This document shows, piece after piece, positions 37,101-45,681 of a stretch of DNA of 64,000 nucleotides. Position 1 is the stretch's first letter; the number at the start of each line of letters is the position of its first letter. Under the pieces are notes generated by a model. The model was not told where the DNA came from, did not search any database, and saw only the letters and a list, made by a program, of their open reading frames with translations. The DNA comes from Streptomyces sp. DvalAA-43 (lineage in GTDB: Bacteria > Actinomycetota > Actinomycetes > Streptomycetales > Streptomycetaceae), in assembly GCF_900091725.1 (NCBI RefSeq), contig NZ_FMBW01000054.1, positions 1 to 64,000 on the forward strand. Reading direction: 5' to 3'. The translations under genes and the position numbers were made by a program.

Positions 37101-38468
37101 ATGCAAACCCTGTCTGCGGAACGCCTGTTGAACCGATCGGCAGTACCGGAGGCGGTGTTCCGGGCGGCGCTGCGTCTGTCGGTGCTGGTCGTCGCGGTCG
37201 CGTTGGCGGCCACCGGGTGCTCCGGTACCGGGCCGACGTCCGGCGATGCGCGGCATCCGGCGGGGCACGTGCTGCGCGTCCCGCAGGACTTCCCCTCGGT
37301 GCAGCAGGCGGTGGACGTCGCTCGTGAGGGCGAGACGGTGCTGATCGGACCGGGCGTGTACCGGGAGAGCGTGCGCGTCACGAAGCCCCGTTTGGTGCTC
37401 CGTGGAACGGACCGCAACAAGGTGGTCTTCGACGGCGGTGTGCGTCGGGCCAACGGCATCACCGTGACCGGCGCCGGCTCGGTGGTCGAGAACCTCACCG
37501 TGCACGGCTACCTCGCCAACGGCGTGCTGTTCACCGGCGTCACCGACGAGCGGTTGCAGCAGCGCGGTGCCGGCGGCTCCGCCTACGACCCTCTGGACAC
37601 CACTCGCTTCCCTCCCGTCCGGGGCTTCCGCGCGACCCGGGTCACGGCGTACAACAACGGCTTGTACGGCATCTACGCCTTTGACGCGCGTGACGGAGTG
37701 ATCGAGGACTCCTACGCCTCAGGGCACGCAGACTCCGGCATCTACGTAGGCCAGTGCAAGCCCTGCGGCACCGTCGTCCGCGGCAACATCGTGGAGCGCA
37801 ACGCGGTCGGCATCGAGCTGACCAATGCCTCGGACGGCCTGTCGGTGCTGGGCAATCGCGTCGTCCGCAACCGGGTCGGTGTCACGGTCAACTCCAACGA
37901 CCTGGAGGCCCTCGCCCCGCAGCACGGCGCCGTCATCGCGGGCAACGTGGTCGCCGACAACAACGCCGCCGACACGCCCGAGCAGGCAGACGGGGGCTTC
38001 GGTATCGGCATCGGCATCGGCGGCGGCACCGAGAACCGCGTCCAGCGCAACCTGGTCCGGGGCAACCGGGCGGCCGGAGTGGTCGTCACCGACCCGCCGG
38101 GACATCCGGCGAGCGGCAATCGCGTCGAGGGCAACCGCGCCACCGGCAATGGCATCGACCTCGTGCTGGCCTCGGCCGACCCCGGCAACTGTTTCGCGGG
38201 CAACCGGCCGGAAACCCAGAGTCCGAAGGGCCTGGAGGGGCGCGCGGGCTGCGGCACCCGTGGTCGGGGCACGGCGCCCACCGGCCGGACCGCGTCGGTA
38301 CAGGCGCCGCCCGGCGTGCCGTTCAGCCGGGTACCGGCCCCACACGCCCAGCCGTCCATGCCGGACCCGACGGTCCCGGGCAGCCCGGCTACCGGTCTGC
38401 CAGGGGTCGTCGATACGGCTGCGTATCCGCTCCCGAAGGACGTGGACGCCGTGCCGCACTCCCACTGA
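37101..38468 (+). CDS. Right-handed parallel beta-helix lipoprotein
   Basis: This 455-residue precursor has hydrophobic LRLSVLVVAVALAATGCSG with a lipobox (AATGC), so it is surface-anchored. The body is a NosD/pectate-lyase-like helix: VPQDFPSVQQAVDVAREGET, VLIGPGVYRESVRVTKPRLV, ENLTVHGYLANGVLFTG, GVIEDSYASGHADSGIYVG and NIVERNAVGIELTNASDG. The last 100 residues are Pro-rich. The ATG at 37101 lacks a good ribosome site; a GTG at 37155, preceded by GGAGG, would give a compact lipoprotein signal and is a serious alternative. Ligand or substrate unknown. Confidence 0.85.
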   Translation: MQTLSAERLLNRSAVPEAVFRAALRLSVLVVAVALAATGCSGTGPTSGDARHPAGHVLRVPQDFPSVQQAVDVAREGETVLIGPGVYRESVRVTKPRLVLRGTDRNKVVFDGGVRRANGITVTGAGSVVENLTVHGYLANGVLFTGVTDERLQQRGAGGSAYDPLDTTRFPPVRGFRATRVTAYNNGLYGIYAFDARDGVIEDSYASGHADSGIYVGQCKPCGTVVRGNIVERNAVGIELTNASDGLSVLGNRVVRNRVGVTVNSNDLEALAPQHGAVIAGNVVADNNAADTPEQADGGFGIGIGIGGGTENRVQRNLVRGNRAAGVVVTDPPGHPASGNRVEGNRATGNGIDLVLASADPGNCFAGNRPETQSPKGLEGRAGCGTRGRGTAPTGRTASVQAPPGVPFSRVPAPHAQPSMPDPTVPGSPATGLPGVVDTAAYPLPKDVDAVPHSH

Positions 38469-38575
38469 GCACGGCGCCGCGGTGGACTCGGGCCCGTTCA
38501 CCGTGCCGCACCGAAGCGCGGGGCGAGGAGGGCCCTCGGCAACCGGGGAAGCCAGGGAGCATCGGCACCGAGAGG

Positions 38576-39406
38576 TCAGCCGGTGCCCCACGGCGCCTCG
38601 GGGAGCTTCGCGCGGCCGTCGCGCCCGGAGAACTCCACGGTGGTCGGAGTCCCCAGGCCCGGCATCCGCATCGTCACCCGCCGAAGGCCGCCGTCACTGT
38701 CGACCCAGTACGTCAGCGGCGACCGTCCGCCGTCGGGACCCGTACCGGGCGTGGCGCCCTGGGCGCGTGGCCCGGCGAACCGTTCGTAGTCGCGGCCGTC
38801 GATGCGGTCGCTCCCCAGCCGGCGAGCTCCGGACTGCGCGAGCAACAGCGGGTTGTCGGGGCGGTCCGCGCCGAGTTCGATCAGCAACTGGAGTCCGGCG
38901 TCCAGGGGATCGGTCGTGTAGGAGCGTGCGGACCAGCCCGAGCGCGGAATGTGCTCGGCCTGTTGCCAGGGCGGTCTGCTGTCGCCCTTGGGCTCAGGGG
39001 CCAGGCCGAGGCCGCCGGTGTCCCAGACGATCAGCCCGTGGTCGAGCTGCCCACCGGCGGGCGCGGAAGCTCCGGAGGCCCCGGAGGACCCGGTGATCTG
39101 GTAGCTCCCCACGGCCCGGTGGGTCCGGTAGTCCACGACCCCCTTGACCCGCACCACCACTCCGCCGCCCTCGGTGGCGGTCAGGGCCACCGTCAGGGGA
39201 CTGGCCTGGTACAGATTCAACCGCGACAGCGCCAGCCGGGACGCCTCGTCCATCGTCACCGGCCGCTCGGTGGCGGTGTCGTCCGACAGGGTCCGGTAGG
39301 CCGCCAGGCCGCCCACCGCAGCGCCGCACGCCGTGATCGCGATCAGTGTCCTGAACCAGAGGGCCCGACGCGGCGTACGGCCGTCGGTCTTCCTCTTCCG
39401 AGCCAT
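38576..39406 (-). CDS. Membrane-anchored extracytoplasmic protein of unknown function
   Basis: This 276-residue protein starts at ATG 39406 (MARKRKTDG), with AAGG 8-9 nt upstream; an ATG 18 bp earlier is possible. An uncleaved signal anchor (FRTLIAITACGAAVGGLAAY) is followed by an extracytoplasmic domain of mixed strands (LTVALTATEGGGVVVRVKGV, WVDSDGGLRRVTMRMPGLGT). The layout resembles anchored LolA/LppX-like Streptomyces proteins, but I cannot assign a family. It lies 124 bp downstream of the LAxTG surface-protein gene on the same strand, with a hairpin between. Confidence 0.65.
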   Translation of the reverse strand: MARKRKTDGRTPRRALWFRTLIAITACGAAVGGLAAYRTLSDDTATERPVTMDEASRLALSRLNLYQASPLTVALTATEGGGVVVRVKGVVDYRTHRAVGSYQITGSSGASGASAPAGGQLDHGLIVWDTGGLGLAPEPKGDSRPPWQQAEHIPRSGWSARSYTTDPLDAGLQLLIELGADRPDNPLLLAQSGARRLGSDRIDGRDYERFAGPRAQGATPGTGPDGGRSPLTYWVDSDGGLRRVTMRMPGLGTPTTVEFSGRDGRAKLPEAPWGTG

Positions 39407-39441
39407 GCGGTCGCCTTCTCTCATCGGTCGGTCACACAGAA

Positions 39442-39478
39442 GGGCGGGTTCGCGAACCGCTGGTCCGCGAACCCGCCC
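39442..39478 (-). terminator. Hairpin after the LAxTG surface-protein gene
   Basis: GGGCGGGTTCGCG and CGCGAACCCGCCC form a perfect 13-bp stem with an 11-nt loop. It lies 52 bp beyond the surface-protein stop and 36 bp before the next start, so it ends the first transcript or attenuates read-through. Confidence 0.75.
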
Positions 39479-39529
39479 GAGCCGGCCCGGACGGTCACCG
39501 GTGCCGGTCGCCCCGCTCCGGGACAGGCC

Positions 39530-42301
39530 CTAGCGGTGCTGTGCCCTTCGCCTGCGCATCAGTACGACCAGTGCCGCACCGAGGACGGTGAGCGCGGCGC
39601 AGCCGGCCAGGGCCAGCGACACCACCTGACTCATGCCCGTGGCAGCCAGGCCCGAGTTGGGTACGTGGCCAGGTGTACCCGGTGCGCCTGGAGCCCCAGG
39701 TGAACCCGGTTTGCCTGGTGCGCCTGGCTTCGATGCCGTTGGTGTCGGCGTCGGCTCGGTGGTGGGAAGCCGTCGGTTGACCGCCGTCACCGATACCCCG
39801 TCGTCGAGGTTGTCGGCGGTCAGTTCCAGCGGCCCGAACACGGGCACGTCCGGCGCGGCATAGCCTGCGGGTGGGCTGACCTCCTGCCAGTAGTACGTGC
39901 CCGGCGCTCCGGTGCCGCGGCAGATGCCGTCGGTTCCGGTCACGCACGGCTTGCCGACCTTGGTGTCCGGCTCCGCCCCGGTGGTCTGCAGCTCGTCGGA
40001 GCCGTTCGTCTCCTTCCACAATTGGAATGTCGCCCGGCCCAGCGCTCTGCCGTCCTGGTCGTGCTTGACCAGGCGCAGCTCGCCCTCCTGCTGCCGGAAG
40101 CCGAAGTCGTAGGTGTGGTCGTTCTCTCCTGGCCCGCCGGTGGTCAACGCCCGCTCCGGGAAGCGCGCGCCGCGCGGGACGATGCCCTTGGAGTCGATGA
40201 AGTGGTTGTCGCCGACATCCGCTTCCGTGGGCACCCACTGGTAGAGCGGGCCGCCCTTGGCGTAGTCGTCCGGTTTGTCGAGGCGGATGGTGTACTTGGT
40301 CTTCGGCTGGAGGCCACCGGTGACATTGGAGTCGTCGAAGTAGTACTCGCCGCGCGCCGTCGTCTCGGTCGTTCCCACGAGCTTGCCCGACTCGTCGTAC
40401 AGATGGACGGTCGCGCCCGTGACCGGGCGCTGGCCCGGGTTCTGGATGCCCTTGCGCTCGGGGTCGTACCAGACCCGGTTGCCGATCTGGAGCGGGGCCT
40501 GGTCGCAGAGCACCTCCAGGTCGCCCATCGAGGCGCCCTTGCCGAACGGGGCGATGGTTCCTGGTGGGTTGAGGCGCAGGCCGGAGTCGGGGTCCTGCTT
40601 ACCGTCGCGCTTGACGAAGGTGGTGCCGTACCCGAAGGCGGTGCTGTTGGGGTCGAAGCCGGCGGTCGCGATGGTGTCCTCGACCCTGGAGAGCGCCATG
40701 CCCGCGAAGGACGCGTTGTGGTGGGAGCCCATCCGGCTGGTGTCGTAGAAGCGGGTGCCCCGGGGGGAGAGTCCGCACCCGTTGTTGGTGTCCATCACGT
40801 ACGACTCGCCCGCCAGGCACGCCTTGTTCAGGTCGCCGCCGGACAGGACGGTGGCGGCTGAGGTGGGCGTGGGGGCGGCCGGGGCCCGGTCGGCGAAGCG
40901 GTCGCGGAAGGCCAGCAGCATGGAACCGTCGGCCTCGAAGTCGATCTCGCCCAGCTCCGGTTCGGGCTGGGCCAGATAGCTCTGGCACGCCTGGCCGTTC
41001 TGGGAGGTCGGAAAGGTTTCGGTCCAGGGGAACCAGCCCGCCCCGTCGCACGGAGGCCCGCCGACCGTGGACTGACGCGGGTAGTCCAACGGCTGGTCCA
41101 GCACCGGCTTCTGGAACGCTCCGGTGTCGAGGTCGAAGGGCATGACCACCGCGCGCAGGTCCGAGAGCTTCCCGGTGGACTCTCCGGAGCACACCCCGCC
41201 GAGGTAGCCGACGCCGTCGTGCAGGCCGAGGCCGAACGGGCGCCAGTCCACTGCCGCCGGGCAGCCCGGGTCCGGGATGGCGGCGACGGCCTTGGGCGCC
41301 GCCGCGGTGGCCACCGTGGCGTCATAGCGGTAGAGCTTGCGGTTGTTGAGGTTGACGACGAACAGGTCCTTACCGTCGTCGGTGATCTTGATGCCGCCCA
41401 GGCTCTCCTTGCCGGGCGTGGTGAGGAAGGTGTCGTCGGTGCCCTGGCCGTGCGCTGTCGTCCCCGCGTCCGGGACGACGGTGAACAGGGTGGTCTTCTT
41501 CTGTGCGCGGTCGGTCACGTAGATCCCACCGGAGCCGCCCGGACCGTAGTCCGTGGTGCGCTTGGCCAGCGCCGAGGAGAACACCCGCTTGTCGGCCTTG
41601 TTCCACCCGATGCCGAACACGGTGCCGGTCTCGGCGTTGGTGGCGACGTTCGTGACGTTGACGTCGACCCCGTCCTGGCCGCGTGCGTCGTACGGGAAGG
41701 AGACCAGCGTCCGCTGAGACCCGCCCTCGCGCGTGGCAGGCTGGCAGGACGTCACCAGTGGTGCGTTCTTCTGGCAGTAGTCACCCGGACTCCACAGCCC
41801 CGTGGTGTACGCCACGTTCTTCTCGCCCGAGAGGTCGACGAACTCCTCATTGCTGCTCAACTGGTTGGGCGCACCGTCCAGCCCCTGGCGCGAGGCGAAG
41901 GCCGGGAACAGGGCGCCCGGCCTCGGATTCACCACCTGCACCCGGTACTTGCCGCTGGTGGACGTGCCCGCTGCCGGAGTCAGCGTCACGGTGCCGTCGG
42001 CTGCCGTGACTCCCTCGATGCCCTTTCCGGCGTCGTCGGTGAGGGTCACCTTGACGCCCGCGAGGCCTGGTTCCAGCGCGGGTGTCCACACTCCGCTGCT
42101 GTCGACGGCCCGGATCACCCGGACCGTCACCGATCCGTTCTCCGTCTGTGAGTGCGCTGCGGGCGCCACGGCTAACGAGCTGCTACCGATTCCCAAGGCG
42201 AGCGCGGCCAGACAGCCAGCGGTGCGGCGACCGGGCATGCCCGGCCGTCGCCGACGCGGCTCGGGCGCGGCTCCCTTCGCTTGTTCATTCGTAGTTGCCA
42301 T
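39530..42301 (-). CDS. Cell-wall-anchored surface protein with SdrD-B, SpaA and collagen-like parts (LAxTG)
   Basis: This 923-residue precursor has an N-terminal signal (RRTAGCLAALALGIGSSSLA, AHSQ). A prealbumin-like module follows (PGLAGVKVTLTDDAGKGIEG), then about 450 residues resembling a beta-propeller (DDTFLTTPGKESLGGIKITD, DLFVVNLNNRKLYRYDATVA). Next come an SdrD B-like repeat (IGNRVWYDPERKGIQNPGQR, VTGATVHLYDESGKLVGTTE), a SpaA-like domain (LRLVKHDQDGRALGRATFQL) and a Gly-x-Pro-type collagen-like run (KPGAPGKPGSPGAPGAPG). The end is LAATG (885-889), a hydrophobic helix and RRRR: a class E sortase signal as used by chaplins. It is probably displayed on the wall. AGGAG abuts the ATG at 42301, unusually close. 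Confidence 0.88.
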   Translation of the reverse strand: MATTNEQAKGAAPEPRRRRPGMPGRRTAGCLAALALGIGSSSLAVAPAAHSQTENGSVTVRVIRAVDSSGVWTPALEPGLAGVKVTLTDDAGKGIEGVTAADGTVTLTPAAGTSTSGKYRVQVVNPRPGALFPAFASRQGLDGAPNQLSSNEEFVDLSGEKNVAYTTGLWSPGDYCQKNAPLVTSCQPATREGGSQRTLVSFPYDARGQDGVDVNVTNVATNAETGTVFGIGWNKADKRVFSSALAKRTTDYGPGGSGGIYVTDRAQKKTTLFTVVPDAGTTAHGQGTDDTFLTTPGKESLGGIKITDDGKDLFVVNLNNRKLYRYDATVATAAAPKAVAAIPDPGCPAAVDWRPFGLGLHDGVGYLGGVCSGESTGKLSDLRAVVMPFDLDTGAFQKPVLDQPLDYPRQSTVGGPPCDGAGWFPWTETFPTSQNGQACQSYLAQPEPELGEIDFEADGSMLLAFRDRFADRAPAAPTPTSAATVLSGGDLNKACLAGESYVMDTNNGCGLSPRGTRFYDTSRMGSHHNASFAGMALSRVEDTIATAGFDPNSTAFGYGTTFVKRDGKQDPDSGLRLNPPGTIAPFGKGASMGDLEVLCDQAPLQIGNRVWYDPERKGIQNPGQRPVTGATVHLYDESGKLVGTTETTARGEYYFDDSNVTGGLQPKTKYTIRLDKPDDYAKGGPLYQWVPTEADVGDNHFIDSKGIVPRGARFPERALTTGGPGENDHTYDFGFRQQEGELRLVKHDQDGRALGRATFQLWKETNGSDELQTTGAEPDTKVGKPCVTGTDGICRGTGAPGTYYWQEVSPPAGYAAPDVPVFGPLELTADNLDDGVSVTAVNRRLPTTEPTPTPTASKPGAPGKPGSPGAPGAPGTPGHVPNSGLAATGMSQVVSLALAGCAALTVLGAALVVLMRRRRAQHR

Positions 42302-42675
42302 CTCCTGCTCTCAGCTTTCAGAAGGGCCTGATGCCCTGCTCGTGAGGGAGTACATAGAGATGCGGAGAACCGCCTCGGCAGCGATCTTAGAAGGGCTTTG
42401 AGCATGATCGTGGCGGAATGGCGAACTTGTCCTCCACTGAACTTTCACGCAACGGCCTCCGAGCGCACCACGGGCGGGCGGCGACGTGGCGAGCAGCTCT
42501 GTCGCACCGGTCGTGCGCACGCGGATGCCTTCCGTTCTCCGGCCGAAACGAACGAGAAAATCCGCCCCTGCACCGTCCTGCGACCCTCGGCCGGGCCGGT
42601 CGGCGCCCCCACCGTGAGGCTACTACCGTGAAAGGTGTGGCCTGACGCGCTACGTGAGTCACGACTGGAGGCACG
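42302..42675. other. Intergenic region between the surface-protein and GAF genes
   Basis: These 374 bp are less GC-rich than the surroundings and hold no supported gene. They must contain the promoters of both divergent genes. GGAGGCACG before the GTG at 42676 is the only clear signal. Confidence 0.5.
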
Positions 42676-43432
42676 GTGGGCGAGAACGGAGACAGGGGAT
42701 CCGGCCACTGCGGAGAGGCGCATCGTCGGCTGGGCGCGTTGCCGGGTGATCTCCAGGAACGGCTCGACACCGTGATGCGGGGACCGGTCGAGGCGGCCCT
42801 GCTGCTGGATGCCGTCATGTCGGTGGGCAGAGGCCTTGATCTGCCCCAGGTGCTGCGTCGGATCGTCGAGGCCGCGGTTGTGGTGGTGGACGCCGAGTAC
42901 GGGGCTCTGGGAGCGGTCGGTGAGGAAACCCGGCTCGCACAGTTCCTGGCGGTGGGCGTGACGGGGGAGCAGCGTGAGGCCATCGGTGCCCTCCCCGAGG
43001 GGCACGGCATCCTCGGCGAGTTGATCCGGCACTCCGAGCCGTTGCGGCTGGTGGAACTCTCCGAGCATCCGTCGTCCTACGGGTTTCCGCCGGACCATCC
43101 CCGATGCACTCGTTCCTGGGGTTCCCGTCCGGGTTCGCGACAAGGTGTTCGGAAACCTGTACCTGACCGAGAAGCGGGGCGGAGGGGCCTTCGACGCCGA
43201 GGACGAAACCGTGCTGTCGACACTCGCGGTGGCGGCGGCGGGATGGGCCATCGAGAACGCCCGTCTGTATGCCGAGACGCGCGACCGTCAACGTTGGCAG
43301 GAAGCCAACAGCGAGATCGTCGGGGCTCTGCTGAGCGGGGCAGACGAGGGGCACGTCCTGCGGATGATCGTCGATCACTCTTCTCACATTCTTGCCGCGG
43401 ATCTCGGTGTGCTGGCACTGCCCGCGGCGGAC
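42676..43432 (+). pseudogene. Truncated GAF-domain sensor kinase (DevS-like), 3' end lost
   Basis: It starts at GTG 42676 behind GGAGG. The first part gives LLLDAVMSVGRGLDLPQVLR, VVVDAEYGALGAVGEETRLA and HGILGELIRHSEPLRLVELS, the first GAF domain of DevS/DosS-type kinases. Around 43099-43121 the frame moves twice: restoring one C at 43099-43102 and one G at 43118-43121 gives MHSFLG and VPVRVRDKVFGNLYLTEKRG in line. Frame 2 then holds the end of GAF 1 and the start of GAF 2 (ANSEIVGALLSGADEGHVLR, AADLGVLALPA). Homology stops near 43432, where antisense CBS sequence begins. The rest of GAF 2, the dimerisation helix and the ATPase domain are absent, so it cannot signal as a kinase. Confidence 0.82.
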
Positions 43433-43439
43433 GACCATG

Positions 43440-43597
43440 GCGGAGACGACACCGACGACCCGGTCCTCGTCGTCGAGCACGGGCAGTCCACTGATGTCGT
43501 GCCGGGCGAGCAGTTTCGCGACCTCCTTGAAGGAGGTGAGCGGGACGACCGAGACGACCTCGTCGGTCATCAGGTCTCCCACCTCGATGTGCTTCAT
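43440..43597 (-). pseudogene. 5' fragment of a CBS-domain gene
   Basis: The ATG at 43597 has an intact ribosome site (GGGAGG, 7 nt). The first 53 codons encode a standard CBS half: MKHIEVGDLMTDEVVSVVPL, TSFKEVAKLLARHDISGLPV and LDDEDRVVGVVS. Family members continue EADLL; here the frame runs on into antisense GAF sequence (AMVVRRGQ...). Only the first CBS motif survives. The two paralogues nearby (43830 and 44836) show what the full gene looked like. Confidence 0.82.
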
Positions 43598-43829
43598 GGC
43601 GGAACCTCCCTCCGTCTCACAGCCATTCACTCGGACGCGATGCCGGAGGCTGTTCAGGAACCATGATCCTTGGGGCCGCACAGGGACAGGAGGGCCGAAC
43701 GGGGCGTGACCGGGACCGGTCGGGCCCGGCCTCGGGTGCCATGACACCTGGGGCGGGTTGAAGGCCGCTGCGTTACGGCCACGGCGTCTCCGGCGACGAC
43801 TTGTCCCTGAATCCGCTCTCCTGGAAACG

Positions 43830-44453
43830 TCAGGAAAGTTCCATGCGTACGTCCACGACGCCTTCGACCGCGCGAATGGCACGAGCCAGAAGCGGCACCT
43901 GAGCACGGTTTCGGAGAGGTCCTTGAACGGTGACGACACCGTCCAGCACGGTGAAGTCCACCTGGTCCGGTGGAGACGCTTCGATGAGCACGGAGGATCG
44001 GATCTCCTCGTCGATCTCCTCGTCCGGGCGCAGGAACACCTTCAAGAGGTCGCTGCGGCTCACGACGCCTTCCAGCATGCCGAGATCGTTCACGACGGGC
44101 AGTCGTTTCACCCGCTTGCGCGCCATGATGCGGGCGGCTTCGGCGAGTGTGGTGTCGGAGTGCACGGTGACGGCCGGACTGGACATCAGATCCCCGGCAA
44201 GTACCGCGTCGGCCTTGGACGCCTCATCGAACGGGCCGGGCACCTTCGGTCCGTCCTGCCTGAACTCCTCCTTCGGCAGTAGGTCCGCTTCGGAGACGAC
44301 CCCGACGACGCGGCCCTCGCCTTCGATGATCGGAACGGCGCTGACCTTCCACCGGTGCATCAGCGCGACGATTTCCTTGTACGAGGCCTTGCGGCCGATG
44401 GCCACGGCCGTGTGGGTCATGACGTCGCCGACGGTGTACGGGGACGCAGCCAT
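43830..44453 (-). CDS. CBS-pair protein with C-terminal BON domain
   Basis: This 207-residue cytoplasmic protein starts at ATG 44453, 7 nt after GAGGAG. CBS 1 is YTVGDVMTHTAVAIGRKASY...VVGVVSEADLL; CBS 2 is LAGDLMSSPAVTVHSDTTLA...LEGVVSRSDLLKVFLRPDEE. A BON-like end follows (VDFTVLDGVVTVQGPLRNRA, VEGVVDVRMELS). CBS pairs bind adenine nucleotides; in Streptomyces these genes cluster with universal-stress and DevS/DevR-like genes. It is divergent from a close paralogue at 44836. Confidence 0.9.
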   Translation of the reverse strand: MAASPYTVGDVMTHTAVAIGRKASYKEIVALMHRWKVSAVPIIEGEGRVVGVVSEADLLPKEEFRQDGPKVPGPFDEASKADAVLAGDLMSSPAVTVHSDTTLAEAARIMARKRVKRLPVVNDLGMLEGVVSRSDLLKVFLRPDEEIDEEIRSSVLIEASPPDQVDFTVLDGVVTVQGPLRNRAQVPLLARAIRAVEGVVDVRMELS

Positions 44454-44835
44454 GGGGTGCTCCTCGGACGTGACTCCTGGATGGTGGTACGACGGCTCAC
44501 TGCCCACGAAGCAGCCGCCCTGAGGGGGCGGGGGTCGTGCGGACGGAGCCGCGCCGGGCTCACCGCACTTCTTCTCTGAGGTTCCGGCCGGCCGCGGCCG
44601 CGCACGGGCCCCTTTCCCGTCACCGTTGTGCTGAGTGCCGGACACTGCGCCCGCCCATGCGCCTGCGGGTGCTGTACCCAAACTGCCACGCACGGCGTGC
44701 CGCCGCAAAGGAGGGAAGCACAATGCCGTGGGGGGCGTTGTGCGGAGTCCATCGGCACCGAAGGCGAGCCTGCCGGCTCGACCGGGGGCATCTGATTCCT
44801 GCTTTCCGACCGGCACTCCTCGAAAGGCGAGTCAC
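44454..44835. other. Divergent intergenic region between two CBS genes
   Basis: These 382 bp must hold both CBS promoters; I see no convincing -35/-10 pair. The only coding signal is a 47-codon frame from 44723 with a strong ribosome site, listed separately. Confidence 0.45.
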
Positions 44836-44866
44836 GTGCATCACCGAACTGTTGCGGAGCTCATGA
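44723..44866 (+). CDS. Possible 47-residue leader peptide overlapping the CBS start
   Basis: ATG 44723 lies 9 nt after AAAGGAGGG, the strongest ribosome site in this region. The frame encodes MPWGALCGVHRHRRRACRLD and ends at a TGA at 44864-44866, 31 bp inside the CBS gene that starts at GTG 44836. The peptide is Arg/His-rich and has no known family. It could couple translation of the CBS gene; chance is also possible. Confidence 0.35.
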   Translation: MPWGALCGVHRHRRRACRLDRGHLIPAFRPALLERRVTCITELLRSS

Positions 44867-45456
44867 CCAGGGACGTCGTTCGGGCGCGGCGTGACCTGCC
44901 GTTCAAGGAGATCGTCAGACTGTTGGCGGAGAACGCTGTCACTGCCGTTCCCGTGGTGGACGAGCTGGACCGGCCCATGGGGGTCGTGTCCGAGGCCGAC
45001 CTGTTGCGCAAGTCCGCAGACCTGTCCGACCCGAACGGCAGGACACCGATTCCCCATCTGGAGGCTTGGGAGCGAGCCAAGGCCGAAGGGGCCCGCGCCG
45101 AGGAATTGATGTCTGCTCCGGCGGTGTGTGCCCGTCCGGAGTGGACCGTGACCGAGGCCGCTCGCCTCATGGAAGTGCAGGACGTGAAGCGGCTGCCCGT
45201 CGTGGACGAAACGGACAAGCTCTTGGGCATCGTCAGCCGCAGGGACCTGCTACGGGTCTTCCGACGCGACGATGACGCAGTCCGTGAGGAAATCAACCGG
45301 GATCTCTTGCAGCAGACGATGGGTCTTGCTCCCTCCGCCGTGACGGTCGAGGCCGGCAGGGGGAGGTGGTTCTCAGAGGACCGTCGAATTCAAGAGTCTG
45401 ATCCCCATCATCGAACGGTTGTACAGGAGCGTCGACGGTGGGGTGTCCGTCGCTGA
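44836..45456 (+). CDS. CBS-pair protein, BON tail broken by apparent frameshifts
   Basis: It starts at GTG 44836 (VHHRTVAELMTRDVV) behind AAGGCGAG. Two CBS motifs are intact: TVAELMTRDVVRARRDLPFK...MGVVSEADLLRKS and AEELMSAPAVCARPEWTVTE...LLGIVSRRDLLRVFRRDD. After PSAVTVEAG the frame leaves the family pattern and stops at 45456. Restoring one G in the G5 run at 45359-45363 and one at 45378-45379 would give EVVLRG, then TVEFKSLIPIIERLYRSVDG and SVAEYLDYRTDD, a normal BON domain, ending at 45508. Either the sequence has two undercalls or the BON domain is lost. Confidence 0.82.
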   Translation: MHHRTVAELMTRDVVRARRDLPFKEIVRLLAENAVTAVPVVDELDRPMGVVSEADLLRKSADLSDPNGRTPIPHLEAWERAKAEGARAEELMSAPAVCARPEWTVTEAARLMEVQDVKRLPVVDETDKLLGIVSRRDLLRVFRRDDDAVREEINRDLLQQTMGLAPSAVTVEAGRGRWFSEDRRIQESDPHHRTVVQERRRWGVRR

Positions 45457-45681
45457 ATACCTGGACTACCGGACCGACGATGTACCGAGTTCACCCACCA
45501 ACACGTGAAATGTTCGTTCCGCTGCCCCCGCCCACGGGGTCGGCCACCGTGCTCCGGCATGCCCGTTGCACGGCCCTGCCGGCATGCGGAGGCATGCGTC
45601 CGCGTCGGTCTCGACGGGCCAGGCGGAGTCGTACGACATGAGTCCGCGGCGCAGGCGCGTCGATCCGGTCCGTCCGCGCGG

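Noticed and set aside
39640..39735. Collagen-like GC-rich repeats as a CRISPR or tandem-repeat locus
   Set aside because: The repeat is the in-frame Gly-x-Pro coding of the surface-protein stalk, with no spacers.
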